A stretch of DNA of 64,000 nt from JANQFM01 sp035471925 (GTDB taxonomy: Bacteria; Acidobacteriota; UBA6911; RPQK01; DATIPO01). The stretch spans positions 82,649 through 146,648 of the forward strand of contig DATIPO010000058.1 in the NCBI GenBank assembly GCA_035471925.1, in the 5' to 3' direction. Each line of letters starts with the position of its first letter. Position 1 is the first letter of the stretch. A model generated the notes under the pieces. It saw only the letters and a list, made by a program, of their open reading frames with translations. It did not search any database and had not been told where the DNA came from. A program made the translations under genes and the position numbers. Positions 9,583 to 18,700 of the stretch are shown piece after piece.

Positions 9583-9840
9583 ATGAAGATTCTCAGCCGC
9601 ATTTTTTTCGTCGGTCTGCTGGCCGCTGCTTTGACGATCGGACTCTACACTCCGCTTCAATCAGCCGCGCGAGCCGCTCCGCCGGACGGGTTCAAGCCTT
9701 GCCCCTTCCCGCCTTGCCTGGCGCCTTGCGTGCTCGGAGCGGACCCCGACGTGATCTGCCTGACACCCAGCGGACAGTTCAAGACCACCTTCGCCTGCTG
9801 CTGCTGCGGATCCGGGGGCAACTACTTCCGCCCGCTCTAA
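9583..9840 (+). CDS. small secreted cysteine-rich peptide of unknown function
   Basis: An 85-residue protein with a strong ribosome-binding site (TAGGAGG, five to six bases before the ATG at 9583). Residues 1-32 are a signal peptide (hydrophobic core FVGLLAAALTIGLYTPL). The mature part of about 53 residues has eight cysteines: four spaced (KPCPFPPCLAPC, VICL) and a run of four consecutive cysteines near the C-terminus, followed by GSGGNYF. I do not recognise the family. Even cysteine number and export suggest disulfide bonding or metal binding, but that is inference. A weak -10 (TATATT, 9554-9559) precedes it. Confidence 0.65.
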   Translation: MKILSRIFFVGLLAAALTIGLYTPLQSAARAAPPDGFKPCPFPPCLAPCVLGADPDVICLTPSGQFKTTFACCCCGSGGNYFRPL

Positions 9841-9872
9841 GCCGCGCTCAGGGAGGCCGCGACATTAGACAG

Positions 9873-9914
9873 TTGAGCCAGTCCGCAACGCTATTGCACG
9901 CTTTCAGCGCTCGG
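9873..9914 (+). repeat. solo copy of a dispersed ~40-base repeat
   Basis: This segment matches 39807-39847 closely: it shares TTGAGCC, then ACGCTATT, CACGCTTTCAGCG and TCGG with a few substitutions and a small indel. The second copy forms the outer end of the inverted-repeat element at 39818-40455. Sequence just downstream (9915-9990) contains a short hairpin, CTGCG...CGCAG. Confidence 0.55.
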
Positions 9915-10040
9915 TCCCGCCGGCCTTGACCAGGTGACCTGCCGCCTGCGGAAAACTCGCAGAGACGACCGCCGCAAGGCCACCTGCCGCTCAACCGATT
10001 GGCTTGTTCTTTTTCAACTGGATGGGTAAGCTATGAGGCT

Positions 10041-11150
10041 ATGCTGGGGTGGATTCCTGTCTCGTTACGCCTGTTGACGGCTACCGGACTGCCGGCAGCG
10101 GCGGCCTTCGCACTTCTGTGGGCGTCCCACGCCGCTTCTGTGGCCATCGAGAGCGCCGACCAAGACTACGTAGGACGCCAGGAGTGCGCACGCTGCCACA
10201 AAAGCAACGGGGCCGACCATTTCGGGAGCAATCACGCCAAGACCTGGCGTCCGGCTTCGGCTCTGGACGAGCTTTCGACCCTCCCTCAGAGCGTTTCCGA
10301 AGGACCCATTGACTACCGCGTCGAGAAACGCCGGGGACGCTGGCACTTCATCACCCGGCTTCCGGGACGTCCCGAACAGGCCATCCCGGTGCACTCGGTG
10401 CTGGGCGGCGAGCGTTTCGGGCTGAGCCTGATCTTGCTGGCCAGCGAGATCGAGGGCAAGCCTTTGCCGCGACCCACCTTGATCGAAGCCCGCTACATGC
10501 TGGAAGCCGGCAGCGGACGCCTCAAGAAATCGCCCGGGCTGTTCAAAGGCCAGCCTCCCGACTACAACGCCGCCATCGGACGCGTCCTCAACCGCGACTT
10601 CGCCGAGAAGTGCCTCAACTGCCATACCGGACCTGTGCAAAGCGATCTGGCCCGTGCAGGAGGCCCTCACCCCGAGTTCGGAGACGTGGGCGTCACCTGC
10701 GAACGGTGCCACGGTCCCGGTCTCGAGCATGTCAAAGCCGCCGAAGCCAAAGCCGAGGATCTGCAGATTGTGCATCCCGGCAAGCTCTCCAATCCTGACC
10801 TGATGGAGCTCTGCTCGCAGTGTCACAACGGCTTTTTCTCGTTGGTGCAGCCGCGCCCCGAGGACGTGCTCATTTCCAACCAAGTGACGGCCTTGGCCAA
10901 CTCCGACTGCTACATTCAGAGCAACGCCGGACTGAGCTGCCTGGACTGCCACAATCCTCACGAGAACGCAGCCGAAGGCGACCCCGCCTACGTCCGCACC
11001 TGTTTGCGCTGCCACAATGAAGAGCGCAGCGCATCCGTCCTCTGCCCAGTTAATCCGACCGATGGATGCATCACCTGCCACATGCCTGAAGACGTGCAGC
11101 AAGACAACTTTCATCTCACCGACCATTGGATTCGAGTAGTGAGGCGCTGA
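10041..11150 (+). CDS. exported heptaheme c-type cytochrome
   Basis: A 369-residue protein with seven CxxCH haem-binding motifs: CARCH, CLNCH, CERCH, CSQCH, CLDCH, CLRCH and CITCH. An N-terminal hydrophobic stretch with residues up to about 34 acts as signal sequence, so haem attachment would be periplasmic. Spacing resembles the cytochrome c554/NapC-like multihaem proteins. I start at ATG 10041 because the longer frame (9999) adds a poor N-terminus ahead of a good signal peptide. The TGA overlaps the next ATG by one base (TGATG), so it is co-translated with the parvulin-TPR gene. The redox partner is unknown. Confidence 0.87.
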   Translation: MLGWIPVSLRLLTATGLPAAAAFALLWASHAASVAIESADQDYVGRQECARCHKSNGADHFGSNHAKTWRPASALDELSTLPQSVSEGPIDYRVEKRRGRWHFITRLPGRPEQAIPVHSVLGGERFGLSLILLASEIEGKPLPRPTLIEARYMLEAGSGRLKKSPGLFKGQPPDYNAAIGRVLNRDFAEKCLNCHTGPVQSDLARAGGPHPEFGDVGVTCERCHGPGLEHVKAAEAKAEDLQIVHPGKLSNPDLMELCSQCHNGFFSLVQPRPEDVLISNQVTALANSDCYIQSNAGLSCLDCHNPHENAAEGDPAYVRTCLRCHNEERSASVLCPVNPTDGCITCHMPEDVQQDNFHLTDHWIRVVRR

Positions 11151-13540
11151 TGAAGAACGGGGCAGGACGCGGGAGACTGGCGCTGGCGCTGCTGCTGTGG
11201 ACGGGCACGTTCACGCTGGCCGCAGCAGCGACCGCTCCCTACCAGGACGCCGGACTCAAGCGTGCCTTTTTGCGCATGCTGGTGACGGATTCCACCGGCA
11301 CTGTCCAGACGGCCCTCAAGCGGCTGGAGGCGGGAGAGCCTTTTCGGCAGGTGGCACGCCAACTGTCCAGTGATGTCACGGCCGCAAACGGAGGCTATCT
11401 GGGGGCTATGCGGCTGTCCCAGATGAACGCCGCCTTCCGCAAAGCCGTTGAGGGACTCGAACCGGACTCCTACAGCCGTCCATTCCGGATGGGACGCGAA
11501 CACATCATTCTCTACCGCATGCCCGAAGGATTCCGCGACCGGGCCATCGAACTCAGCGAGGAGGCCGAGGCGCTGCTCGAGGAAGGCCGCGTCGAAGAGT
11601 CGATCCGGCTCCAGCGCGAGGCCGTCGACATCAATCCCGAGTTCATTCACGGATACTTCAAGCTGGGCGTGGCCCTGGGCAGGGCGGGACGTCCGCAGGA
11701 AGAAATCGAGGCTTACCTGAAGGCCGTCGAAATCGAGCCCGACTATCATCAGGGCTATTACAACCTGGGCGCCGCCCTGCAGGGAATGGGACGCCTTGAA
11801 GCCGCGATATCGGCTTTTCAGCGGGCTCTCAAAATCGATCCCAACAAGGTCTACTGCTACGTCAACCTGTCAGGCGCCTACCAGGCCTTGGGCCAACGGC
11901 AAGCGGCCATCGAAGCGGCCCGTACGGCCATTGACATCAATCCGCTCTTGCCGGCGGCCCACTTCAATCTGGGAGTGGCCTACGGCGAGCAGGCGCCTCA
12001 GTTGGCCCTGGAAGCCTTTCAAATGGCCGAGACCTTAGATCCCGGCAATCCTCAGTTTCTGCATCCGCAAGCCGTCGCGCTGGCTCATCTGGGACGGACC
12101 CAAGAAGCCCGCGCCATCCTGCAAGATCTGCTGCGCCAAGATCCTTCCTCGGAAGCGGCCCGCAGGGCCTTGCAAGAGTTGGACGCACTGGCCGCCCAAG
12201 GTGCGGCGGACCGCCGGGCCGAGGCGAAGTCGGCTTCTGAAGAGGGCGCCCGTTCGAGCGACAGCCGCTCCTCGCCTGGGGGTGCGCCGGAAGATGCCGC
12301 CGAGTCCGCGCCGGCTTTGCCCGCGCCGGTCCAACGCCGCCAGGCGGACGGCCCCGACTCGGCTGAGGCACTGGCGGAAAGAGCACGCAACGCTTTGCGC
12401 CAAGGCGACTTTCAGGGCGCCCTGGAGTTCTACGACCGGGCCGTCCGGCTCAAGCCCACCTCCCAGGAGCTTCAGTTTCAGAGGGCCTGGACGCTGGTGG
12501 CCCTGGGCAAAGTGCTGCAAACCCAGGGACAGTGGGAGAACGCCTGGAAGTCGTGGGAACGGGCCCTGCAGCTTTACGCCGATTTCGTCCCGGCCCTGGC
12601 GGCCATGGCTCACAGCTCCATCATCCAGGGACGCTTTACCCTGGCCGACGAAGTGCTGGCCCGGGCGCGCCGCTCCCAACCCGACAACCCCGAGATCGCC
12701 ATTCTGGCCTCGCGCCTGGCCTATGAACGGCGGGATCTGGAGAAGTCCTTCCGGTTGCTGCAGCAGATCGATATCAGTCAGCTACAGGGCAGCCAGGCCC
12801 TCAAGCTGCTGGAGCAACTGCTCTACCTCGATCTCAACGACCAGGCCCTGCAGGTGTTCCGTTCCTTGCGCCTTCCCCAGCCGCAGATGCTGGAAGCGGT
12901 CAACCATCTGATCAAGTTCAGCCTCTTCGAAGAAGCCGAACGCTGGCTCAAGGCCAACCCCTCTCCTTACGGACAAGCAGTCCTGGGCAAACTCTACTCG
13001 GAACAACTCCGCTTCGATGAGGCTGAAGAAGTGCTCTCCGACCTGGCCGCGCGTGAACCCCAGGCCTGGTCGGCCCACTATTTCCTGGGACAGGTCTACC
13101 TCAACGCCGGCAAGGCCGACCAAGCTGTCGAGACCTTCCAAAAGGCCCTGCGGCTGCAGCCCGAGAACGTCAACGTCCTCCTGCAACTGGGGCAAGCGGC
13201 CGCTCAGGCGGGAGACCACGCGTCCGCCAAGGAATGGCTGCGCCAGGGACTGAAGTTGTCGCCCACTTCCTATCAGCTTCTCTTCCAGATGGGCTCGCTG
13301 CTGCTGGAGGAGGAGCAACCCCAGGAGGCCGAGCCTTTCTTGCTCAAGGTGCTGGAAAGCGAACCCGACCACATCCGTACACACTATCTCCTGGGACGCC
13401 TCTACCAGACTCGGGGCGAGGCCGAAAAGGCCCGCGGCTATCTGCAGCGCTTCCAGGACTTGAAACGCCAGTTGGACGAAGGTCGTCAGCGCCTGCTGGA
13501 CAAGCAGAACGCCCTCAAAGGACGCAAGCTTTTCCCATGA
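11150..13540 (+). CDS. exported parvulin-like (PpiC) domain fused to long TPR array
   Basis: A 796-residue protein with a signal peptide (1-27). Residues about 35-118 resemble a parvulin peptidyl-prolyl isomerase: GEPFRQVARQLSSDV, then NGGYLGAM and a C-terminal REHIILYRM strand. Many TPR units follow, in two blocks (about 125-350 and 400-790) separated by a low-complexity Ala/Ser/Glu linker (about 345-415). GAGG lies five bases before the ATG at 11150. It is sandwiched between a heptaheme cytochrome and another TPR protein, whose start overlaps this stop (ATGA). Likely role: periplasmic assembly or scaffolding for the cytochrome (inference). Confidence 0.82.
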   Translation: MKNGAGRGRLALALLLWTGTFTLAAAATAPYQDAGLKRAFLRMLVTDSTGTVQTALKRLEAGEPFRQVARQLSSDVTAANGGYLGAMRLSQMNAAFRKAVEGLEPDSYSRPFRMGREHIILYRMPEGFRDRAIELSEEAEALLEEGRVEESIRLQREAVDINPEFIHGYFKLGVALGRAGRPQEEIEAYLKAVEIEPDYHQGYYNLGAALQGMGRLEAAISAFQRALKIDPNKVYCYVNLSGAYQALGQRQAAIEAARTAIDINPLLPAAHFNLGVAYGEQAPQLALEAFQMAETLDPGNPQFLHPQAVALAHLGRTQEARAILQDLLRQDPSSEAARRALQELDALAAQGAADRRAEAKSASEEGARSSDSRSSPGGAPEDAAESAPALPAPVQRRQADGPDSAEALAERARNALRQGDFQGALEFYDRAVRLKPTSQELQFQRAWTLVALGKVLQTQGQWENAWKSWERALQLYADFVPALAAMAHSSIIQGRFTLADEVLARARRSQPDNPEIAILASRLAYERRDLEKSFRLLQQIDISQLQGSQALKLLEQLLYLDLNDQALQVFRSLRLPQPQMLEAVNHLIKFSLFEEAERWLKANPSPYGQAVLGKLYSEQLRFDEAEEVLSDLAAREPQAWSAHYFLGQVYLNAGKADQAVETFQKALRLQPENVNVLLQLGQAAAQAGDHASAKEWLRQGLKLSPTSYQLLFQMGSLLLEEEQPQEAEPFLLKVLESEPDHIRTHYLLGRLYQTRGEAEKARGYLQRFQDLKRQLDEGRQRLLDKQNALKGRKLFP

Positions 13541-14916
13541 ACCGGACGCGACAGCAAGACTCCAGTGCGCCTGCCAAAAGACAAGGCTCGTCTGGCAGGA
13601 GACGGCTGGCGGATGCCCTGCTCGCCAAGGCACCCTTGGAGCCCGCCCAGCAAGCGTCTGCCACTTGGCGCTGGACCGTCTCCTCATCCGCCCTTCGGAT
13701 GGGTGCGCTGCCCTTGGCAGCCTGCTGCCTGACGTTTTTCCTCGCGGTCGCGGCCGCTGCTCCCGGGTGGACGGGCTCGGCGGTTGCCGCGGCGGCCATC
13801 CAGGACGGCCAGGAGGCGCTGCGGATGCTGGAGTCCGGCCAATATGGACAAGCCGAAGAAGCCTTTCGCAGCCTGCAAGAGGAGGGCCGCCTCAAGAAGC
13901 AGTGGCTGGATCAAGCCGTGGAGGCCTCGCGCCAACTCAACCACTGGGAGCGGGTGGTCGAGCTCTACCGGGCCTTCCCGCTCGATATCCCTCAGCGCGT
14001 CGAACTCTACGAAGCTCTGTTGCGGGCGGGACGCCAAGAAGAAGCCCGCCAGGAACTGCTGGCCTTGCGCCGCGAACGTCCCGGCGAGGAGCGCTTCGTC
14101 CACTTGCTGGCCTTCCTCCATCTGAACCGGGGGCAGACTGAGGAAGCCTCCCAGGTCTATGCAGAGTTTCTGCAGGACCATCCACAGGCCTATGAGAGCC
14201 ACGTCAACCGGGCTCTGGTGCTCTTCAGCATGCAGCGCACCGACGAAGCCATCGGACACCTCAAGACAGCCTTCGACGAAGGAGGAGAAGAGGCCAACCT
14301 GCACTTCTACCAGCAACTGGCCCGCAACATGAAGGGGATGAGCGAAGCTCAGTTGGCCCAACTCGGCGACGACGTCCGCCAAGCCGCGGGACTGCCCGGG
14401 CTGGGCGTCCGCGGACACCTGCTGCTGGGACGCGAGTTCAGCCGCCTCAACCGCTATCCTCCCGCCATCGAAGGCTACGGCCGCTACCTTGAGGCCCATC
14501 CTCAGGATGACCAGGTACGCTACGATCTGGCTCGTCTCTACTTTCTGCAGGGAGACAGCCAGCAGGCCCGCGCCACTTTGGATCCTCTCATCGACAGCCA
14601 GGGAACAGACGGAGACCGGGCCCGCCTCTTCGCCGCCGAACTGGCGGTCAAGGAAGAGGACTATGAAGCCGCTTCCGGCTACCTCGGCTCCCTGCCCTCT
14701 GCATATCACGACCAAGGGCTGTATCGATATCTGTCGGCCCGGGTCGCCCTCCAACAAGGCGACACCGAAAAGGCCTGCTCGCTGTTGGAATCGGTGGTGG
14801 AAAAGCACCCCGAGATTGAAGAGGCCTTTTTCCATCTGGGCCAGCTCTACCTGCGACAGGGACGCCGTGAAGAAGGTCGGCGCCTGCTGCAGCAGTTTCA
14901 ACGCCGCAAACCCTGA
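13537..14916 (+). CDS. membrane-anchored or exported TPR protein
   Basis: A 459-residue protein whose ATG overlaps the previous stop (ATGA, 13537-13540), so it is the third gene of the cytochrome/parvulin-TPR operon. Residues 1-50 are basic and polar. A hydrophobic segment (about 55-90, LPLAACCLTFFLAVAAAAPG) then serves as signal anchor. The rest is TPR: QYGQAEEAFRSL, NRGQTEEASQVYAEFL and a last unit LGQLYLRQGRREEGRRLL. No catalytic motif is visible. An upstream in-frame extension to 13234 lies wholly within the preceding gene and is not used. Confidence 0.82.
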   Translation: MNRTRQQDSSAPAKRQGSSGRRRLADALLAKAPLEPAQQASATWRWTVSSSALRMGALPLAACCLTFFLAVAAAAPGWTGSAVAAAAIQDGQEALRMLESGQYGQAEEAFRSLQEEGRLKKQWLDQAVEASRQLNHWERVVELYRAFPLDIPQRVELYEALLRAGRQEEARQELLALRRERPGEERFVHLLAFLHLNRGQTEEASQVYAEFLQDHPQAYESHVNRALVLFSMQRTDEAIGHLKTAFDEGGEEANLHFYQQLARNMKGMSEAQLAQLGDDVRQAAGLPGLGVRGHLLLGREFSRLNRYPPAIEGYGRYLEAHPQDDQVRYDLARLYFLQGDSQQARATLDPLIDSQGTDGDRARLFAAELAVKEEDYEAASGYLGSLPSAYHDQGLYRYLSARVALQQGDTEKACSLLESVVEKHPEIEEAFFHLGQLYLRQGRREEGRRLLQQFQRRKP

Positions 14917-14918
14917 CT

Positions 14919-15122
14919 CCTTCTCGCTGACTCAAGGACTTCCATGTGCCCTGGGCCGGCAATGAGGACGCACGGCTGCAATTCCGCGCCGAGTTCTTCA
15001 ACCTCACCAACCGGGTCAACTTGCAGCAAACGGACCGATCTTTCACCTCGCCGTTCTTCGGACGATTGACGTCCGCCTTCGACGCACGTGAAATCCAGTT
15101 CGCGCTCAAGTTCATCTTCTAG
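14919..15122 (+). pseudogene. truncated, frameshifted 3' end of a TonB-dependent receptor gene
   Basis: From just after the TPR stop codon the DNA closely matches the last ~195 bases of the intact receptor at 18872-19071. It reads KDFHVPWAGNEDARLQFRAE and ends in EIQFALKFIF plus a TAG. Where the intact gene has CTGTTCAAG, this copy has CTGACTCAAG, a one-base gain that breaks the frame. There is no start codon or barrel upstream, so it is a relic of a second receptor or of a duplication with deletion. A GC-rich hairpin (15130-15174) sits where the intact gene has its terminator. Confidence 0.8.
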
Positions 15123-15129
15123 GAGCAAT

Positions 15130-15174
15130 GGAACCCGGGCCCGTCGAGGCGTCCCGCTTCGGCGGGCCCGTTCC
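15130..15174 (+). terminator. hairpin after the receptor relic
   Basis: The arms GGAACCCGGGCCCG and CGGGCCCGTTCC pair with a two-base bulge and enclose an inner CCCGC-TTCG-GCGG stem-loop. There is no T-tract, so it looks like a decayed version of the terminator found after the intact receptor. Confidence 0.4.
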
Positions 15175-15735
15175 AGCTCCGATCAAGCGGTGTGCGGCCT
15201 CCAGCCCGCCCCCTGCTCTATTTGCCCTAGCACATCAAAGAGATGCCGGTAGAGGGCTGGGGCCGCGCCAAGCGTTTGATGCGAATGACAAGTTTCACTG
15301 CTTCGCCTCTTTTCCATTAAAGGCCTGGCGTTTGATCTTCCAGCCGCACCGGTTGACTTAAGCCCTTCGGTTTTTTGAACTTAGCTCCATCCCGATCATC
15401 CATTTTTTTGGAGGAACTCAGAGGCATTGATCGCCGCCGCTAACCGGGCTGTGGCGTGTAACCCCCGTATTCCCGGCCTTCAAGTACCGAAAAGCCAGGA
15501 AATGGTTTACACCTGGAATGCGAATTGCTAGAGTAAGGCCACCGTTAAGCTAGGGTAAATAGAGCATGGGCGTACTAGGCGCCTTGCTCGCAACTTTCGC
15601 TAGGGTTGCTTTGGACGTTCTTGGGGGGCATTCGAGGATTCGGGAGAGCGGTTGCCTCAACCGCCTCAATCGAAGTTTGTCCACCCCGGGACTCCTGCCC
15701 CGCCTCAATCGTTTCATTCACAATCGGGAGGTTAG
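15175..15735. other. long intergenic region before the TonB receptor
   Basis: No convincing gene is seen in these 561 bases. Base composition is lower in GC than the coding DNA around it. One possible promoter is TTTACA (15506-15511), 17 bases, TAGAGT (15529-15534), which would leave a leader of roughly 195 bases before the receptor ATG. The last bases before the ATG carry GGGAGGTTAG as ribosome-binding site. Whether the leader holds a riboswitch is not decidable by eye. Confidence 0.4.
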
Positions 15736-18700
15736 ATGAAGAAGCTATCGCTATTTCTTCTCTTCTTGTTTGTGGTGGGACTGTTCTCGGCAGCAGCCAC
15801 AGCTCAGACTCCCTCGGGTACCGTAGACGGTACGGTCCGGGACGAGTCGGGTGCTGTGATTCCCGGTGCTGAGATTTTTCTCACCAACACAAGAACCAAC
15901 GCCCAGCGCACCGCCATCACCAATGATGAGGGGCGCTTCCGCATCAGCAACGTGTCCGCCGGCGACTATCACTGCGAGGCCAAGCTGACCGGCTTTAAAA
16001 CGGCCACCGCAGAGTTCAAGCTGGACGTAGCCGGGCTTCAGACACTCAACTTCAGCCTTCAGGTGGGCGATATCTCCGAGACCGTCGAGGTCTCCAGCGC
16101 CGTGCAGAAGGTCAACACTGAGGAAGGCACGCTTTCCAGCGTGGTCAGCGGCCGCCAGGTGGAAGACCTTCCGCTCAACGGACGCAACGTCTTCCAGTTG
16201 GCCTTGCTGCAGCCGGGCGTCACCGCCGGAATCAACGACGGCATCGGCGGCCAGTCGGGCATCAACGCCAGCGGAAACCGCACGCGCGGAAACAATTTCT
16301 CGCTGGACGGCGTGTCCAACAACGACCCCATCACGGGCGGCGCGACCTCGGTCACGCCCAACCTCGACTCGGTTCAGGAATTCCGCATCCAGAACAACAA
16401 CTTCTCGGCCGAGTTCGGACGCAACAACGGCGCGGTGATCAACGTCATCACCAAGTCGGGAACCAACGAGTTCCACGGCACCGCCTACTGGTTCCACCGC
16501 AACAACGCCCTGGACGCCCGCGAATTCTTCGACGGAGCCGACACGGCGCCCTTGCGCATGCACCAGGCCGGTTTCACCATTGGCGGACCGGTCGTCAAGG
16601 ACAAGACCTTCTTCTTCTGGAGCTATGAGGAAATCCGCACCTTCTCAGGCGAGTCGACACAGGCCCGCTTTGAGACGCCGGAACTGCGCCAACTGGTTCA
16701 GCAGCAGGCGCCCAATTCCCTGGCCGCCCAGTTCTTCCAGTCCTTTCCTGGGCCGACGCCCACCTCGGGCTTCGCCGATGTCGGATCCATCTCCGGCCAG
16801 TTCCAGGCCGCCGGTCCTCCCGACGGAATCAATGACACCGGTATCGCCACTTTCTTCGTGCCCACCAATGGCACGAGCCGCCAGTACAACGTCCGCCTCG
16901 ATCACGAGCTGACGGACAACAACAAGCTGTTCTTCCGCTACCTGTGGCAGGATTCCGGAACGCCTTCCAACAACGTCCGCTCGCCGGAACTGGGAAGCGA
17001 CTTCGACGGACATTTCGCCAACGGCGTGATCTCCGACACCCACATCTTCTCGCCCACGGTGGTCAACGAAGTGCGCTTCGGCTACAACCGCACGCGCACC
17101 GACTTCGCGACGGCGCGCTTTGACATCACTGACTTCAACATCTTCAATTTTGCGGGCAGTGACGGCATCAGCGGCTTCGGCGCCTACGGAGGACTGCCTC
17201 AGTTCTTCACCGCCGAGGAATACCACTTGGTCGACGTGGTTTCGCTCAACCTGGGCGATCACGGCATCAAGACCGGTTTCGAATACCGTTGGAACCAGGA
17301 CGACAGCGACTTCCAGTTCCTGACCCGCGGCTATGTCACCTTCGACGGCGTCTTCGACTTCATTTCGGGACTGCCTTCCGAGGTTTCGGCCCGCGTCGAT
17401 CCCCGGGTGCAGGGCCAACTGCCCCTGGTTGGAACGCCTGAGAACTTCCGCCAGAGCGAATGGGCCTGGTTCATCCAGGACGACTGGAAAGTGTCCGACC
17501 GCCTGACCCTCAACCTTGGCCTGCGTTACGACAACTACGGCCAGGTGACTGAGGAACAGGGCCGTCTGGCCAACATCATCCTGGGTCCGGGCGCTGACGT
17601 GCAGGAACGCATCTTCAACGCCGTGGCCGGCCAAGTCGGCCCTGACGGGATCTTCGAGAAGGACAACAACAACTTCGCCCCGCGTTTGGGATTCGCCTAC
17701 GACCTCTTCGGCGACGGCAAGACCTCGCTGCGCGGCGGATTCGGCGCTGCCTACGACCGCTTGTTCCTCAATGTCAGCGGCAATATCCGCTTCAACCCGC
17801 CCTTCTCGGCCAACCTGGGCCTATATCCTGAGCGACTGGCCGGCAACGGAATCTCGGCCCAGGAATGGGCGGAGTTCCTGTCCAGCTCGGTTCAGGTGCC
17901 CTTCCAGTTGCCCACGGGCGTGACGGGAGCGGGATTCAACGCGGTAGGCGGCCCCTTGCTGGGCGTCACCTTCCCGGGTTCGACCGACACCATCACCCAA
18001 GGCGGACGCATCACCCTGCGCTCGCCCGATCCCTCGCTGCGCACCTCCTACTCGATGAACTGGTTCCTGGGACTCCAGCGCGAGCTGCCCAACGACATGC
18101 TCCTCGAGTTCAACTACACCGGCAACGCCGGACGCAAGCTGGGATTCATTGACCACTACAACCGCTACGACGGAGCTCGTTTTGGCGCGCCCAATCCCTT
18201 CAGCGGAGTGAACACGGTCTTCATCAACGACCTGATCTCGTCTGAGAACCTGCGCACCAACAACATCAACAGCAACTATCACGGCGGCAACGTGTCGATC
18301 CAGAAGCGCTTTAGTGACGGACTGGCCTTCCAGAGCGCCTTCACCTTCGGAAAGGCCATCGACTACGGTTCGGACAACTTCTCGTCCAACGCCGGGTCGA
18401 TCTTCACGGTCTCGCCCACCAACTTCTTCTTGGAGAAGGGCTTGGCCGCGTTCGATATCCGCAAGCGCTGGGTCAGCAACGTGATCTACGAACTGCCCTT
18501 CATGAGAGACCGGGGCGGATTCGTGGGCAACGCTTTGGGCGGCTGGCAGGTGCAGGCCATCCTGACTTTCCAGGACGGCAGCCCCTACACGCCCCAAGCC
18601 TTCTCGTCGCTGCACGACTACAACGGAGACTTCCGCAGCAACGAGCGGCCTGATGCTCCGGCTAACGGAACCGAAGCGTTCAACGGCCTCGACGTCCACG

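Noticed and set aside
13234..13536. Upstream extension of the third gene of the cytochrome operon
   Set aside because: It lies entirely inside the parvulin-TPR gene; the ATG overlapping the previous stop is the natural start.
15128..15361. 77-codon frame after the receptor relic
   Set aside because: It begins in the hairpin of the decayed terminator and shows no domain or conserved feature.
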